A DNA stretch of 64,000 nucleotides from Oleispirillum sp963668495 (GCA_963668495.1 OY764545.1:1054001-1118000); one strand, 5' to 3'; shown: positions 51,731 through 61,099, numbered from the stretch's first letter. Notes: generated from the sequence alone by a model not told the origin. Program-made: numbers and translations.

Positions 51731-52324
51731 ATGAAATTCCTGATCGCTGTTTTCGCCATCTGCCTATCTGTCGCCACGACGTCCGTCCATGCCCAAACCG
51801 TTGAGGATGGGATTAAAGCTAGGAACTCAGGCGATTATGAGACGGCAAAGTCTATATTTTTGAAGCACGTGGACGATGGGAATGCAAAAGCTATGAATGC
51901 CATCGGGCGTTTATATGATCAGGGAAAGGGCTACTCAAAAAATATACATAGAGCCTGTGACTGGTACGAGAGGTCAGCTATTGCAGGTTATGTTTCCGCC
52001 CAGAATAATTTAGCTATCTGTTATGAGAGTGGTGAGGGACGGGCGAGAGATATTGAAAAGGCAATTTTTTGGCTTGAAAAGTCCGCGGAACAAGGACGTT
52101 TACAAGCTCAAGTGAACCTGGTGCGTCTCTACAATGATAGAAACCGTGATAGAGCAATATATTGGGGACAGAAGGCCGTTGACCAGAATAGTGCATTCGC
52201 CAGAGTTGTGATGTGGGGGTTTGATCTCCCCCACACCGGATTACATGCATCTACGACAGATATTGTTTGTGTAATCGCCATGAACCAACTCTTTGGAAAA
52301 GAATTGGATTACTGTGACTATTAG
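51731..52324 (+). CDS. Exported Sel1-like repeat protein (copy 2)
   Basis: The 197-residue product has a signal peptide (1-21, ending SVHAQ) and Sel1-like repeats: GNAKAMNAIGRLYDQGKGYSKN, GYVSAQNNLAICYESGEGRARD, GRLQAQVNLVRLYND. It shares DYETAK, the repeats, AIYWGQKAVDQ, FDLP and a C-terminal LDYCD with the protein at 25827, so they are paralogues with the same non-repeat C-terminal part. GAGG lies six bases before the ATG. It is convergent, two bases apart, with the next gene. Codons in its second half are AT-richer than in neighbours. Confidence 0.75.
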   Translation: MKFLIAVFAICLSVATTSVHAQTVEDGIKARNSGDYETAKSIFLKHVDDGNAKAMNAIGRLYDQGKGYSKNIHRACDWYERSAIAGYVSAQNNLAICYESGEGRARDIEKAIFWLEKSAEQGRLQAQVNLVRLYNDRNRDRAIYWGQKAVDQNSAFARVVMWGFDLPHTGLHASTTDIVCVIAMNQLFGKELDYCDY

Positions 52325-52326
52325 AG

Positions 52327-53667
52327 TTAGTCACCTTTTTTATTATAAATTCTATCCATTGCTCCCCGTTTTGTTTGTTCTGATGCTTCTTTTTCCCCGA
52401 TATTGATAAGGGTTCCGATGACCCTTTTGCCACCTTGTTTGGTGAGTTGTTGAGCAGGTCCAGCACCCGGCATGGCATCAATCAGACGGTTTGAACCTGC
52501 TTTTGCCGTTCGTGCCGTTTTGCCCATGACTTTATCGGTAGCTCCATGCACAACACCGCCGCCGACTTGCCCCCAGAAGTCAGCACCACGTTCCGCCGCA
52601 TCCAAACGCCCCCTGCCAAAGGATTGCACCATGCCGACAGCACGCCCAACCGGGGTGAAAGTGGTGAGGGCATCAATGGCTAAATCCGTGCCGTTCCCCG
52701 CAATTTTAGTCAGCAAACGCTGTTTGTAGACCTCAGGAATGTTTGGGTTATTTTTGACCTGCTCGTATGCCTTAGCATCTGCATTTTCGCCCCACAAGGT
52801 GCTGGTCCCTGCCATGATTTCGCTTCCCGCGCGCTGAAGTGAGCCCATGATTTCATCATCCATATAACGATAGGCACCGACCTCATAGGCAGCTTCGCGC
52901 GCCTGTTCCGGGGATTTACCGTCTTTTAATGCATCTTCATAGGCGTCATACATCCAGCGAGTTTGCGAATGCAGCATGTTGGCGAATTTGGGATCATCCC
53001 TATTGGCGCGAATTTCCGGCGTTTCCTCCGTTTGGGCGATGTAATCCTCCGCCGTCATTTCGCTTTGCTGATATCCTGCCATGTCGTCACCCTCGGCTGC
53101 GATATCCGCAAGACGTTGCATGCGCTGCTGCTCTTGCTGCGCTGTCTGCTTTGCACGTTGTTCGGCAAAGCGTTCTCGCATGCCCGGCGGAACCTTGGTG
53201 TTGGCGATGATGTCATCCACATCTTCATCGTGGGCGTCGTAGGACCTATCAAAGTCACTGCGGCCTTGGCCTAAGCCTGTCACTTGCTTTTGCGGTTTGT
53301 GTTGAGGAGTGGGCCGTGCCCCCAGCGTGCCATTCGGGTCAAAGGCCCGCACTTGCCCCGGTTGGATGGATGGCTGCGGACGTTTCATTTTCCCGAATTC
53401 GTCATACAGCGCTTCCCCCGGATAGGCCCGTTGGTACTCACGAGTTACGTGATTGAATAACCGCCTGTCGTCTTGAGCCGCATAGAGGGGATTTTGCTGC
53501 ATGGATTTCAGGCGTTCATCCACCGTCTTTCCCGTGGGGATAATGGGGTCAACCGCCTTGCCCGGCAGAGGCAACGCAGATTGCTGTTTCTGTTGCGGCT
53601 GTTGTTGTTGGTTTTGGCGGTGTTTTTGCTGATTATTCGCCGTGCCGCCGTTGCCCCGTATGGCCAT
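52327..53667 (-). CDS. Hypothetical Gln-rich protein, 446 residues
   Basis: I do not recognise this protein. Residues 12-30 are almost all Gln/Asn, and residues 1-150 are polar, Gln/Pro/Arg-rich and probably disordered. A charged helical middle (about 150-290) carries QQEQQRMQRLADIAAEGDDM. The C-terminal 130 residues are richer in Gly and Ala (AIDALTTFTPVGRAVGMVQSFGRGRLDAAERGADFWGQVGGGV) and could associate with membrane. No signal peptide is seen. It lies next to a tRNA gene, a common site for integrated elements, but no integrase is near. A phage structural or secreted toxin-like protein is possible, without direct evidence. Confidence 0.55.
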   Translation of the reverse strand: MAIRGNGGTANNQQKHRQNQQQQPQQKQQSALPLPGKAVDPIIPTGKTVDERLKSMQQNPLYAAQDDRRLFNHVTREYQRAYPGEALYDEFGKMKRPQPSIQPGQVRAFDPNGTLGARPTPQHKPQKQVTGLGQGRSDFDRSYDAHDEDVDDIIANTKVPPGMRERFAEQRAKQTAQQEQQRMQRLADIAAEGDDMAGYQQSEMTAEDYIAQTEETPEIRANRDDPKFANMLHSQTRWMYDAYEDALKDGKSPEQAREAAYEVGAYRYMDDEIMGSLQRAGSEIMAGTSTLWGENADAKAYEQVKNNPNIPEVYKQRLLTKIAGNGTDLAIDALTTFTPVGRAVGMVQSFGRGRLDAAERGADFWGQVGGGVVHGATDKVMGKTARTAKAGSNRLIDAMPGAGPAQQLTKQGGKRVIGTLINIGEKEASEQTKRGAMDRIYNKKGD

Positions 53668-53752
53668 CAGGCATCATGACGCAGGGCATGTTTCTGAGAA
53701 GGGAAGCCGCCTTTAACCTCAAAGGTGGGTTGAATGTAAATTTTTAGGAAAG

Positions 53753-53837
53753 TGGTGCCCCCTGGGAGACTCGAACTCCCACGCCCAAAGGCCACGGATT
53801 TTAAGTCCGTTATGTCTACCAATTCCATCAAGGGGGC
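53753..53837 (-). tRNA. tRNA-Leu (anticodon UAA)
   Basis: The 85-base gene has a 7-bp acceptor stem (5' GCCCCCT paired to AGGGGGC), D loop with GG, an anticodon loop CTTAAAA giving UAA, a long variable arm as in class II tRNAs, T loop TTCGAGT, and an encoded CCA end. It reads Leu UUA codons. The unknown protein lies on one side and bioM on the other. Confidence 0.96.
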
Positions 53838-54060
53838 AGATTGGTCCCCGGAAAGTAAACGCAGTGTGGCGTGTTGGCAAGACCCTTTGATGTCGCTTTG
53901 CTAAAGATCAAAGCTGCGGATCGGGATACATGATGCCTAACCTTAGACTAATTCCCATGTTCACAGGCTTGCGCCGGGATTGATGCAGGAGTAGTTAGGA
54001 ATAGCTAAATGTATACGGCGTTGTGATTGCGCTGCCACTTGACCTGAAAAGTACTGTTTG

Positions 54061-54741
54061 ATGATTGAAATTGATGGGGTCAGCCAGAAATATGGCGACC
54101 TGACCGTTTTGAGCGGTCTCAATCTGACCTTGACCGAGCGGCGTATTGCCGTGGTGGGGGCCAATGGCTCCGGCAAGAGCACGTTTGCACGAATGCTGAA
54201 CGGCTTGGTCATCCCGACCGAAGGTGAAGTTCGGGTTGATGGCGTGTCGACCCGCAAAAATGCCAAGGCCGTCCGGCGTAAGGTTGGTTTTGTTTTCCAG
54301 AACCCAGACAATCAGATTGTCTATCCTCTGGTGGAAGAAGATATTGCCTTTGGCCTGAAAAACCTGAAGCTATCCAATGACGAAATCCAGCACCGGGTCG
54401 ATGCGGTATTGGAGCGGTACGACATGAACCATCTGCGTCAACGTTCCGCGCATTTGTTGTCTGGCGGACAAAAACAAATGCTGGCGATTTCTGCCGTTCT
54501 GGTCATGGAGCCCAAGTACGTGGTGTTTGATGAACCTACGACACTGTTGGATTTGCGCAACAAGTTACATGTATCTCGTGCCATTGCCGATATGGAGCAA
54601 ACCACGGTCGTGGTTTCCCATGATCTGGATTTCCTGATGGATTTTGATCGGGTTCTGGTTTTCGAAAATGGTGGCATTGCGTGTGATGATGTTCCGTCTG
54701 TGGCGCTGCCGTTTTATCGCAATCTGATGGCGGCAGGTTAA
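54061..54741 (+). CDS. bioM: Biotin ECF transporter ATPase
   Basis: BioM is the energy-coupling ATPase of the BioMNY biotin uptake complex. The 226-residue ABC ATPase has Walker A GANGSGKS (33-40), the Q-loop VFQNPDNQI, the ECF-type signature LSGGQKQ (133-139), Walker B YVVFDEPT with Glu158, and the switch His187 in VVSHD. It is followed by bioN with one base between and then bioY, so the three form one operon. No BioR box or other known biotin regulator site was recognised upstream. Confidence 0.92.
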   Translation: MIEIDGVSQKYGDLTVLSGLNLTLTERRIAVVGANGSGKSTFARMLNGLVIPTEGEVRVDGVSTRKNAKAVRRKVGFVFQNPDNQIVYPLVEEDIAFGLKNLKLSNDEIQHRVDAVLERYDMNHLRQRSAHLLSGGQKQMLAISAVLVMEPKYVVFDEPTTLLDLRNKLHVSRAIADMEQTTVVVSHDLDFLMDFDRVLVFENGGIACDDVPSVALPFYRNLMAAG

Positions 54742-54742
54742 A

Positions 54743-55342
54743 ATGTTTGAGCTGTGTACCACTCGGGAAACTTGGCTTCACCGCATTCCGGCGGGACTGA
54801 AATTGCTGATTCTTGCCTTGGCTGGGGCCGGGGTGTTCTTGACGACGGATCAGCACATCCTTGCCGGATGTATCGGTTTTGCCATGCTGTTGCCCATGTT
54901 GGCATGGCTGCCGCTGCGCAGCGTGTTGCGGCAGGTTTATCCCGCTGCCATCCTGATTGCAGTGCTTGCAGGGTTTCATCTGTTTATGGATGCCCCTGAT
55001 CTGGCATTCGAGGTGACTGCCCGTTTGGGTACGGTTATTTTGCTGGCAATTAGCCTGACGTTAACCACGCGGGTATCCCACATGGTGGATGCCATGGAGC
55101 GTGGACTGTTTCCATTGCGCTGGATTGGCATAAATCCGGCAAAAGTTGGGTTGATGTTTTCGCTTGCGATACGATTTATACCCGTATTGTTTGCTTTGAT
55201 TGCGGAAATTCGGGAAGCACAGAAAACCCGAGGATTGGAACGCAGTGTATTTGCCGTTGTGATGCCGCTGATGGTGCGCACATTACGGATGGGTGACGAT
55301 GTGGCTGATGCCATTTCGGCCCGAGCCTATGACAGTGATTGA
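54743..55342 (+). CDS. bioN: Biotin ECF transporter transmembrane protein (EcfT type)
   Basis: BioN is the membrane T-component. The 199-residue product has about five membrane helices and the EcfT coupling helices containing Ala-Arg-Gly-like motifs: EAQKTRGLERS (about 155-165) and ADAISARAYDSD at the end, which contact the ATPase. It starts right after bioM and is followed by bioY after 24 bases. Confidence 0.9.
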   Translation: MFELCTTRETWLHRIPAGLKLLILALAGAGVFLTTDQHILAGCIGFAMLLPMLAWLPLRSVLRQVYPAAILIAVLAGFHLFMDAPDLAFEVTARLGTVILLAISLTLTTRVSHMVDAMERGLFPLRWIGINPAKVGLMFSLAIRFIPVLFALIAEIREAQKTRGLERSVFAVVMPLMVRTLRMGDDVADAISARAYDSD

Positions 55343-55366
55343 GAATATAGAAAGGAATCCCCATCC

Positions 55367-55912
55367 ATGACCGTGAAAGACATGGTTTACGCGGCTCTGT
55401 TTGCCGCCCTGACTGCGGCTCTTGGCCTGTTGCCCATGGTCGCCGTCCCCGGTATTAGCGCACCGATTACGGCCCAAAGCCTTGGCGTTATGCTGGCAGG
55501 TTCGGTACTGGGAGCAAAGCGCGGCGGTCTTGCCATGTTGGTTTTCATGGCGTTGGTTGCTGCCGGACTGCCGTTGTTGGCGGGTGGTCGTGGTGGTATC
55601 GGCGTGTTCATGGGGCCGACTGGCGGCTTTGCCATCGGTTACATCTTGGGCGCGTTTATAACCGGCTGGTTGACCGAACGGATGTGGGCACGGTTTGATT
55701 TTGTTCGGGCATTGGTGGCCTGTATTATCGGCGGGATCGGGGTTGTCTATCTGTTGGGAATTCCGTGGTTGGGTGCCGTTGCCAAAATTGGCCTGACCAA
55801 GGCTGCCATTGGATCCACTGCCTTTATTCCGGGGGATATCCTGAAAGCGGTTTTGGCAAGTGTGATCGCCGTATCCATCAAAAAGGCCTATCCGATGGTG
55901 AAGTCATCTTAG
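55367..55912 (+). CDS. bioY: Biotin transporter substrate-binding protein
   Basis: BioY is the S-component that binds biotin. The 181-residue protein has six predicted membrane helices and the family markers MVAVPGISAPITAQSLGVMLAGSVLGAKRGG and GRGGIGVFMGPTGGFAIGYILGAFITG. It is the last gene of bioMNY and is followed by a strong terminator. Confidence 0.95.
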   Translation: MTVKDMVYAALFAALTAALGLLPMVAVPGISAPITAQSLGVMLAGSVLGAKRGGLAMLVFMALVAAGLPLLAGGRGGIGVFMGPTGGFAIGYILGAFITGWLTERMWARFDFVRALVACIIGGIGVVYLLGIPWLGAVAKIGLTKAAIGSTAFIPGDILKAVLASVIAVSIKKAYPMVKSS

Positions 55913-55967
55913 AAACAGGTCTGATCTGAGCCAATGCTTCGTATGGATTCGGGCGAATAATCGAAAC

Positions 55968-56003
55968 AATAAAGCCTCCCGGTACGAAGCCGGGAGGCTT
56001 ATT
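55968..56003. terminator. Bidirectional terminator after bioY
   Basis: GCCTCCCGG pairs with CCGGGAGGC around TACGAAG, flanked by A-rich and T-rich runs. It lies between bioY and the convergent binding-protein gene. Confidence 0.85.
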
Positions 56004-56027
56004 CGTTATGGCACTGCTGACTGATAC

Positions 56028-57239
56028 TCAGTTGGCGGCAGGGCGGAGTTTTTTTACTTCCTCGGCAGAGGGCAGAACCTCGTTACCGTCCACATAACGC
56101 CAATCGACCATATAGCCCTTGCCATCACGCATTTGGGTTTTGCCGACCCATGCGCCCATGGTGGACTGATGGTCACTGGGGCGGAAGGTAATCTGACCGG
56201 ACGGAGACGGGTATTGCAGGCCTTTGAAGGCCTTCAGCAGGTCATCACGTTCTGTGCTGCCCGCTTTATTCAGGACGGCTTCAATGCCCAAGGCCATGTT
56301 GTAGCCAACAAGTGACCCCATTTTCGGGTCTTCCTTGAATTTGGCCTGATAGGCTTTGACAAAGGCTGTGTGTTCCGGGGTTTCGATACTGTCCCACGGA
56401 TAGCCGGTGACGATCCAGTCATTGGGGGTTTCCTTGCCCAGAGGGACAAGGTAATCCGGTTCACCGGTCAGCAATGAAACGATTGCGCGATCTTTGAACA
56501 AGCCGCGGGCCGTGCCCTCACGGACGAATTTGGACAAATCGGACGAGAACGTCACGTTAAAGATCGCGTCCGGTTTGGATTGTTCCAAGGCTTCAATGGT
56601 GGGGCCGGCGTCCAGCTTGAACAGGGCGGGCCATTGCTCGCCAACAAATTCCACGTCCGGGCGTTCTGCCTTCAACAGCTTTTTGAAGTTTTCGACGGCA
56701 GATTGTCCATATTCATAGTTGGGGGCAATGGTTGCCCATCGCTTCACCGGAAGCTTGGCGGCTTCACGTGCCAAAATCGCCGTTTGAACATAGGTAGATG
56801 GACGCAGGCGGAAGGTATAGGCGTTGCCCTTGCTCCATGTCATGGCATCGGTCAGGGGTTCGGAAGCCAAAAATACCACTTCACGGCGTGCGGCGTAATC
56901 GGCCAGTGCCAGCCCGACGTGGGACAAAAACCCGCCGGAAAGCATAACCACGTTTTCCCGGCGCACCAGTTCGTTGGCAGCGGTCAGGGCTTGGCCCGGT
57001 TGGCCCGCATCATCACGGGAAATGATTTCCAACGGGCGACCATTCAGGACGCCGCCCCGTGCATTGATCTGTTCGACGGCAAGCTGCCAACCGTTACGAT
57101 AAGGCAGGGTAAAGCCGGGAATACGGGAATAAGAATTGATTTCGCCGACTTTGACGGGTTCGGCGGCGGTCGCCAAAGACGGTACCGAACAGGCAAATGC
57201 AGCCAGTGCCAGACCAAGGCGTTTTAGGGATGACAACAC
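56028..57239 (-). CDS. Branched-chain amino-acid-type ABC transporter substrate-binding protein
   Basis: The 403-residue product has a signal peptide (1-26, ending LATAA) and the periplasmic LivJ-type fold: VKVGEINSYSRIPGF, NGWQLAVEQINARGGVLNGRPLEIISRDDAGQPGQALTAANELV, VVMLSGGFLSHVGLALADYA. Ligands of this family include amino acids, amides and aromatic acids. No permease or ATPase gene is adjacent, so it is an orphan binding protein. The start is GTG at 57239, six bases after AGGAGGG; an ATG 33 bases upstream lies before that site and is rejected. Confidence 0.88.
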   Translation of the reverse strand: MLSSLKRLGLALAAFACSVPSLATAAEPVKVGEINSYSRIPGFTLPYRNGWQLAVEQINARGGVLNGRPLEIISRDDAGQPGQALTAANELVRRENVVMLSGGFLSHVGLALADYAARREVVFLASEPLTDAMTWSKGNAYTFRLRPSTYVQTAILAREAAKLPVKRWATIAPNYEYGQSAVENFKKLLKAERPDVEFVGEQWPALFKLDAGPTIEALEQSKPDAIFNVTFSSDLSKFVREGTARGLFKDRAIVSLLTGEPDYLVPLGKETPNDWIVTGYPWDSIETPEHTAFVKAYQAKFKEDPKMGSLVGYNMALGIEAVLNKAGSTERDDLLKAFKGLQYPSPSGQITFRPSDHQSTMGAWVGKTQMRDGKGYMVDWRYVDGNEVLPSAEEVKKLRPAAN

Positions 57240-57359
57240 GAAAGACCCTCCTGTTTCAGGGGCAAAGAGCATGGGAACAGTCCCAAAATCACTGCAAGTC
57301 TATACGTGAGTATGACTTTATATGCAATACGTATAGGCCAAATGGGTAGGTATTTCGTC

Positions 57360-60300
57360 CTAATCAGCCTGTGATAGTACGTTCAGTTCGTGAGCCAGCC
57401 ATTTAGCGGTCAATTTTTCCTGCACGGAATTCTGTGACAGGCGGTCATGCAGGCTGCGGAAGTCCACGAGTTCCATATTTTGATCTTGTTCTGCACAGGT
57501 ATACACGATGGATTCCACCCCGGTTTCCGGGTCTTCATGGCGTTGCTGACATTGCCCGCAGATTTCTTTCATCATGCATTGCATGGGGGCGTTGATGCTG
57601 GCAACGGCACTGTGGCAGGGCTTCAGCAGGTCTTTCAGTACGCCATGGCGTGCGGCCTTTACCGCAGCCATCATACGGTCGGACCCAATGGCGATAATAC
57701 GGTCTACTTCAGATAAGGCGATGGACGTGTCGCCCAATTCTCCGCGACCATAGGCCGCCATAGCCTCGATGATATTTCCGGTGAAGACTTTGTCGCCGGG
57801 GCGTTCCGGCGTGAAGTCTGACGGTTCATCACAGCACCAGACCACGGTGTCGGAGGCGGCGAGAATATCCGGGACTTTGAAACGGTCGGCGGGGCTTTTG
57901 TACCCGGCAAAATATAGAACTCGCGAGCCGTTGGCACGTAGTGCCTTGCCAATGGAGAACAGGACCGCATTGCCAAGGCCACCGCCAACCAGCGCAATGG
58001 TGCTGTTCGTCGGAAGTTCCGTGGGGCTGCCCGTCGGTCCCATCAAGACAATGGGTTCTCCGGGACGGAGATGGTCACAAAGGTTGGATGAACCACCCAT
58101 TTCAAGAACAACCATGGCGACTTCGCCACGCTCTGGGTTGACCCATGCTCCGGTCAGGGCGACACCTTCCATTGCCAGAACCGTGGCGTTCGTGCGCAGG
58201 GCGTTGGCGGCAAAATTCTGTAAGCGGAAGAATTGTCCGGGGCGGAAGTGTCGTGCCGCCAGCGGAGCATTCACCACCACCTCGACAATGGTTGGGGTCA
58301 GGCGTTCCACGCGGAGCAAGGTTGGGCGCAAATCCGCGTTTAGGGCGTTAAACAGGTGGTCCATGCTGGTTGCGCTGGGCGGTGTGGCGGCAAGGCTGCG
58401 ACCGATAACCGGGGCTCCCGCCCGGGCACTTGCCATTGCGGTAACCACATTGCCGTGAAAGCCGGGATGCAAATCGCCAAAGAAGGAAACCGGCATTCCC
58501 GCGGTTTGGGCAGAAATCAGCACATGGGCGTGATCCGGTTTGGCGGATGGTTTCGGCGAGACCGGGGCGTGGTTTTCATCCAACGCCTGAAAATACTTAC
58601 CATCCATTTGCAGGCCGCCAACACCTTCACGGGCCAGCGTGGTGTTGGGAACGGTGCCTGCCGCAACAATCACTGTGCGGGCGGCAAGGGTGTGATCCTG
58701 CTTGCTGACGGTATGCTGAACTTGCAGGCCATCGGCCCAGCCGTGGGCGTCGGCGTGGACAGCAACCGGAGACAATTCTTCGGCAATGTAGATTCCTTCT
58801 TCCAGTGCCTTGATGATCTCTTCGTGGTTATTGCGATAGGCCGGGGATGCGGTAAGCTTGCGCCGATAGACCAGTGTGACGCCGCCCCATGATTGGATTA
58901 ATCCCTGAATGTTCGGGGTGCGGCCCTCGGTGGCGGCTGTCGTGCGTTCGGCACGGATCGCCCGAGCATGGGTGATGAATTCTTCGCCAATTTCCGTATC
59001 TGCGGCTGACCATGCGGCCCGAACTGCATCTTCGCCCAAATTGGCGCAAAGGGTTTCATAGCGGCTGAGAAATTTTTCTACCTGAACCGGGTAATACGCC
59101 ATGGCCTCCGTACAGGCATCAATTGCCGTCAGACCACCGCCGATGACCTTGACCGGAAGCCGCAGTTGCAGGTTGGCAATGGACTGTGGGTGTCCGGCTC
59201 CGGTCAGTTGCAAAGCCATCAAAAAATCAGAGGCCTGCCGGACACCGGGGAGCAATTTGCCCGCCATTGGGACCAAAGTCGGTTTGCCTGCACCAAGGCA
59301 GAGGGCCACGTGGTCAAAGCCATAAGCCTTGGCGTCGACAAAATCCAGTGTGGAGCCGAAACGGGTGCCGCCGTACATGCGGAAACGACGATTACGTTCC
59401 AGAATCAGCCGAATAACGGTCAGGAAGTTTTTGTCCCAACGCACGGTGATGCCGTACTCCGCCACGCCGCCGAAACCCGCGGTGATCCGTGTGTCCAAGT
59501 CTTGCCAGAGTTCGGATATATGGTGGATCGGGGCAAATGGCACGGCGTTGCCTTTGGCGTCGACGCCGCACAAGGCTTCCGGCAAGGGTTCGATTTTCAG
59601 GCCATCTACCGCAGCGACCGTGTGACCGTCCTGCAAAAGGCGATGGGCAAGGCTGTATCCGGCTGGGCCAAGTCCTGCGACCAGAACCTTGTATCCGGTC
59701 TTGGTGGCTGGCAAAGGCTGATGCAGGTTAAGGGGGTTCCAGCGGGTCAGCAGGGCATACAGTTCAAACCCCCATGGCAGGGCAAGCGTATCTTTCAGAA
59801 TTCGGGATTCAATTTCCGGGATATTCACCGGGTCGCGCATTTGGTTTTGATAAACGCAGGCCACCATACAATCATTGCAGATCCGGTGTCCGGTTCCGGC
59901 ACACAGGGGATTGTTGATGCAAATCAGGGCCAATGCCGCCACTGTCAGTCCATTGGTTTTGGCGGCAATCATTTCGGAAATGTGTTCTTCCAACGGACAG
60001 CCAGCCATAACCCGGCCCAAGGCTGATGTCATCAATGCCTCGGTTTTGCGGTCTTTCAGGCCATGACGGCAGGAATCTTTGCCCTGATTGTGACAGGTGA
60101 TGCAGTAATTGGCCTGATCCAAGGCATGGGCAAGGTCGGCACCGGAATCGGTCAACGAGAATCCTTCACGATGACGCCGGGAATTTTGAGGTCCAGCCAG
60201 TACATTCAAACTGTCACAGGCAGCGGGTTCCATGGCGACCAAGGCCCCGGCGTCGCGTTTTTGCGGTTGGTTAAACAACACCCCCGTGCCGAAACCCTGT

Positions 60301-60845
60301 TGGCCTTCGTCGGTATGGCTGGCCCATGCGGCAAATTTGGTGGCGATATCAAGGGCCTCGGCGTTGGCTTCTGCTCTGTCCTGCCACAGGGTAACGGCCT
60401 TGGCAAAGCCCAGTTCGGTGAATGGAGCCTGTAAGTGATGTTCCAAAGCCGTAAGTAAGGCTGCGCCGTCAAATTCTGCGGCCGCAGTCGCTTTGTAGGT
60501 TTTCATAGCCTTACGTTGGACAAACATACGCTTACAGGTGAACAACGGTGCCAGTTCATCATGGTCCGCCTGCAATGCGGCAAGAGAGTCGGTAATGCCG
60601 AACAGTTGCCCCAAAAAAGCATCCACGTGCGGGGCCAGTGCCAGCAGCAGATCGGATTCATCCTTGGCGGACAAAGCATCAGGATTCTGACGGGCCTTGC
60701 GTAGGGACACTGACAAATCTGCCGCATGTGTCTGTAATTGTCCCAAGAATGCAGCATCCAGTCGGCGCAGACCATCATCGCTGTGCAGATCATCGAAACT
60801 CAGGCCAAACCCCAATGTTAGGCTGGTGGTGTGTGCGGCATCCAT
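57360..60845 (-). CDS. Fused Nfn/GltD-like iron-sulfur flavoprotein oxidoreductase
   Basis: This 1161-residue protein joins three parts. Residues 1-240 have no recognised domain. Residues 248-330 hold cysteines for two [4Fe-4S] clusters (Cys248, 251, 259, 283; then Cys309, 315, 323, 326, 330), as in GltD/NfnB. Residues about 380-820 are an FAD/NAD(P) oxidoreductase (KVLVAGLGPAGYSLAHRLL; VKVIGGGLTAIDACTE). Residues about 865-1161 resemble NfnA/PyrK flavin reductases: RPGQFFRLQN, GPTGSPTELPTNSTIALVGGGLGNAVLFS, and a [2Fe-2S] motif (Cys1090, 1096, 1099, 1117). Electron transfer between NAD(P)H and ferredoxin is inferred. The ATG at 60845 follows GGGAG; earlier starts lack a site. It stands alone, divergent from tldD. 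Confidence 0.85.
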   Translation of the reverse strand: MDAAHTTSLTLGFGLSFDDLHSDDGLRRLDAAFLGQLQTHAADLSVSLRKARQNPDALSAKDESDLLLALAPHVDAFLGQLFGITDSLAALQADHDELAPLFTCKRMFVQRKAMKTYKATAAAEFDGAALLTALEHHLQAPFTELGFAKAVTLWQDRAEANAEALDIATKFAAWASHTDEGQQGFGTGVLFNQPQKRDAGALVAMEPAACDSLNVLAGPQNSRRHREGFSLTDSGADLAHALDQANYCITCHNQGKDSCRHGLKDRKTEALMTSALGRVMAGCPLEEHISEMIAAKTNGLTVAALALICINNPLCAGTGHRICNDCMVACVYQNQMRDPVNIPEIESRILKDTLALPWGFELYALLTRWNPLNLHQPLPATKTGYKVLVAGLGPAGYSLAHRLLQDGHTVAAVDGLKIEPLPEALCGVDAKGNAVPFAPIHHISELWQDLDTRITAGFGGVAEYGITVRWDKNFLTVIRLILERNRRFRMYGGTRFGSTLDFVDAKAYGFDHVALCLGAGKPTLVPMAGKLLPGVRQASDFLMALQLTGAGHPQSIANLQLRLPVKVIGGGLTAIDACTEAMAYYPVQVEKFLSRYETLCANLGEDAVRAAWSAADTEIGEEFITHARAIRAERTTAATEGRTPNIQGLIQSWGGVTLVYRRKLTASPAYRNNHEEIIKALEEGIYIAEELSPVAVHADAHGWADGLQVQHTVSKQDHTLAARTVIVAAGTVPNTTLAREGVGGLQMDGKYFQALDENHAPVSPKPSAKPDHAHVLISAQTAGMPVSFFGDLHPGFHGNVVTAMASARAGAPVIGRSLAATPPSATSMDHLFNALNADLRPTLLRVERLTPTIVEVVVNAPLAARHFRPGQFFRLQNFAANALRTNATVLAMEGVALTGAWVNPERGEVAMVVLEMGGSSNLCDHLRPGEPIVLMGPTGSPTELPTNSTIALVGGGLGNAVLFSIGKALRANGSRVLYFAGYKSPADRFKVPDILAASDTVVWCCDEPSDFTPERPGDKVFTGNIIEAMAAYGRGELGDTSIALSEVDRIIAIGSDRMMAAVKAARHGVLKDLLKPCHSAVASINAPMQCMMKEICGQCQQRHEDPETGVESIVYTCAEQDQNMELVDFRSLHDRLSQNSVQEKLTAKWLAHELNVLSQAD

Positions 60846-61099
60846 CAGGATATCTCCCGGAAAACTCATGACTGAATACAGGTTGCGTTGGAACACCAAC
60901 AAACCTGTAGGCTGGGGTGGCTGGCAGAATGCAACCGGAAATCCCATATCTCCAACTTAAGCCACCTTTGGGCAGGCGGAAAGGCCTTGCCCCCTTTGCG
61001 GCATAATGGGATAACCTGCAAGTGGCGTTTTCCCACCCGCGTTTCAAGCCCGCATGCCCGGTGATCCGTGCATTCCCCGCCAGTTCGTAGGAGCTATAT

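Noticed and set aside
53838..54060. Possible BioR operator before bioM
   Set aside because: The TTATMKATAA-type palindrome is absent; only CTTTGAT/ATCAAAG (53885-53913) with a 15-base loop is seen, which does not fit BioR.
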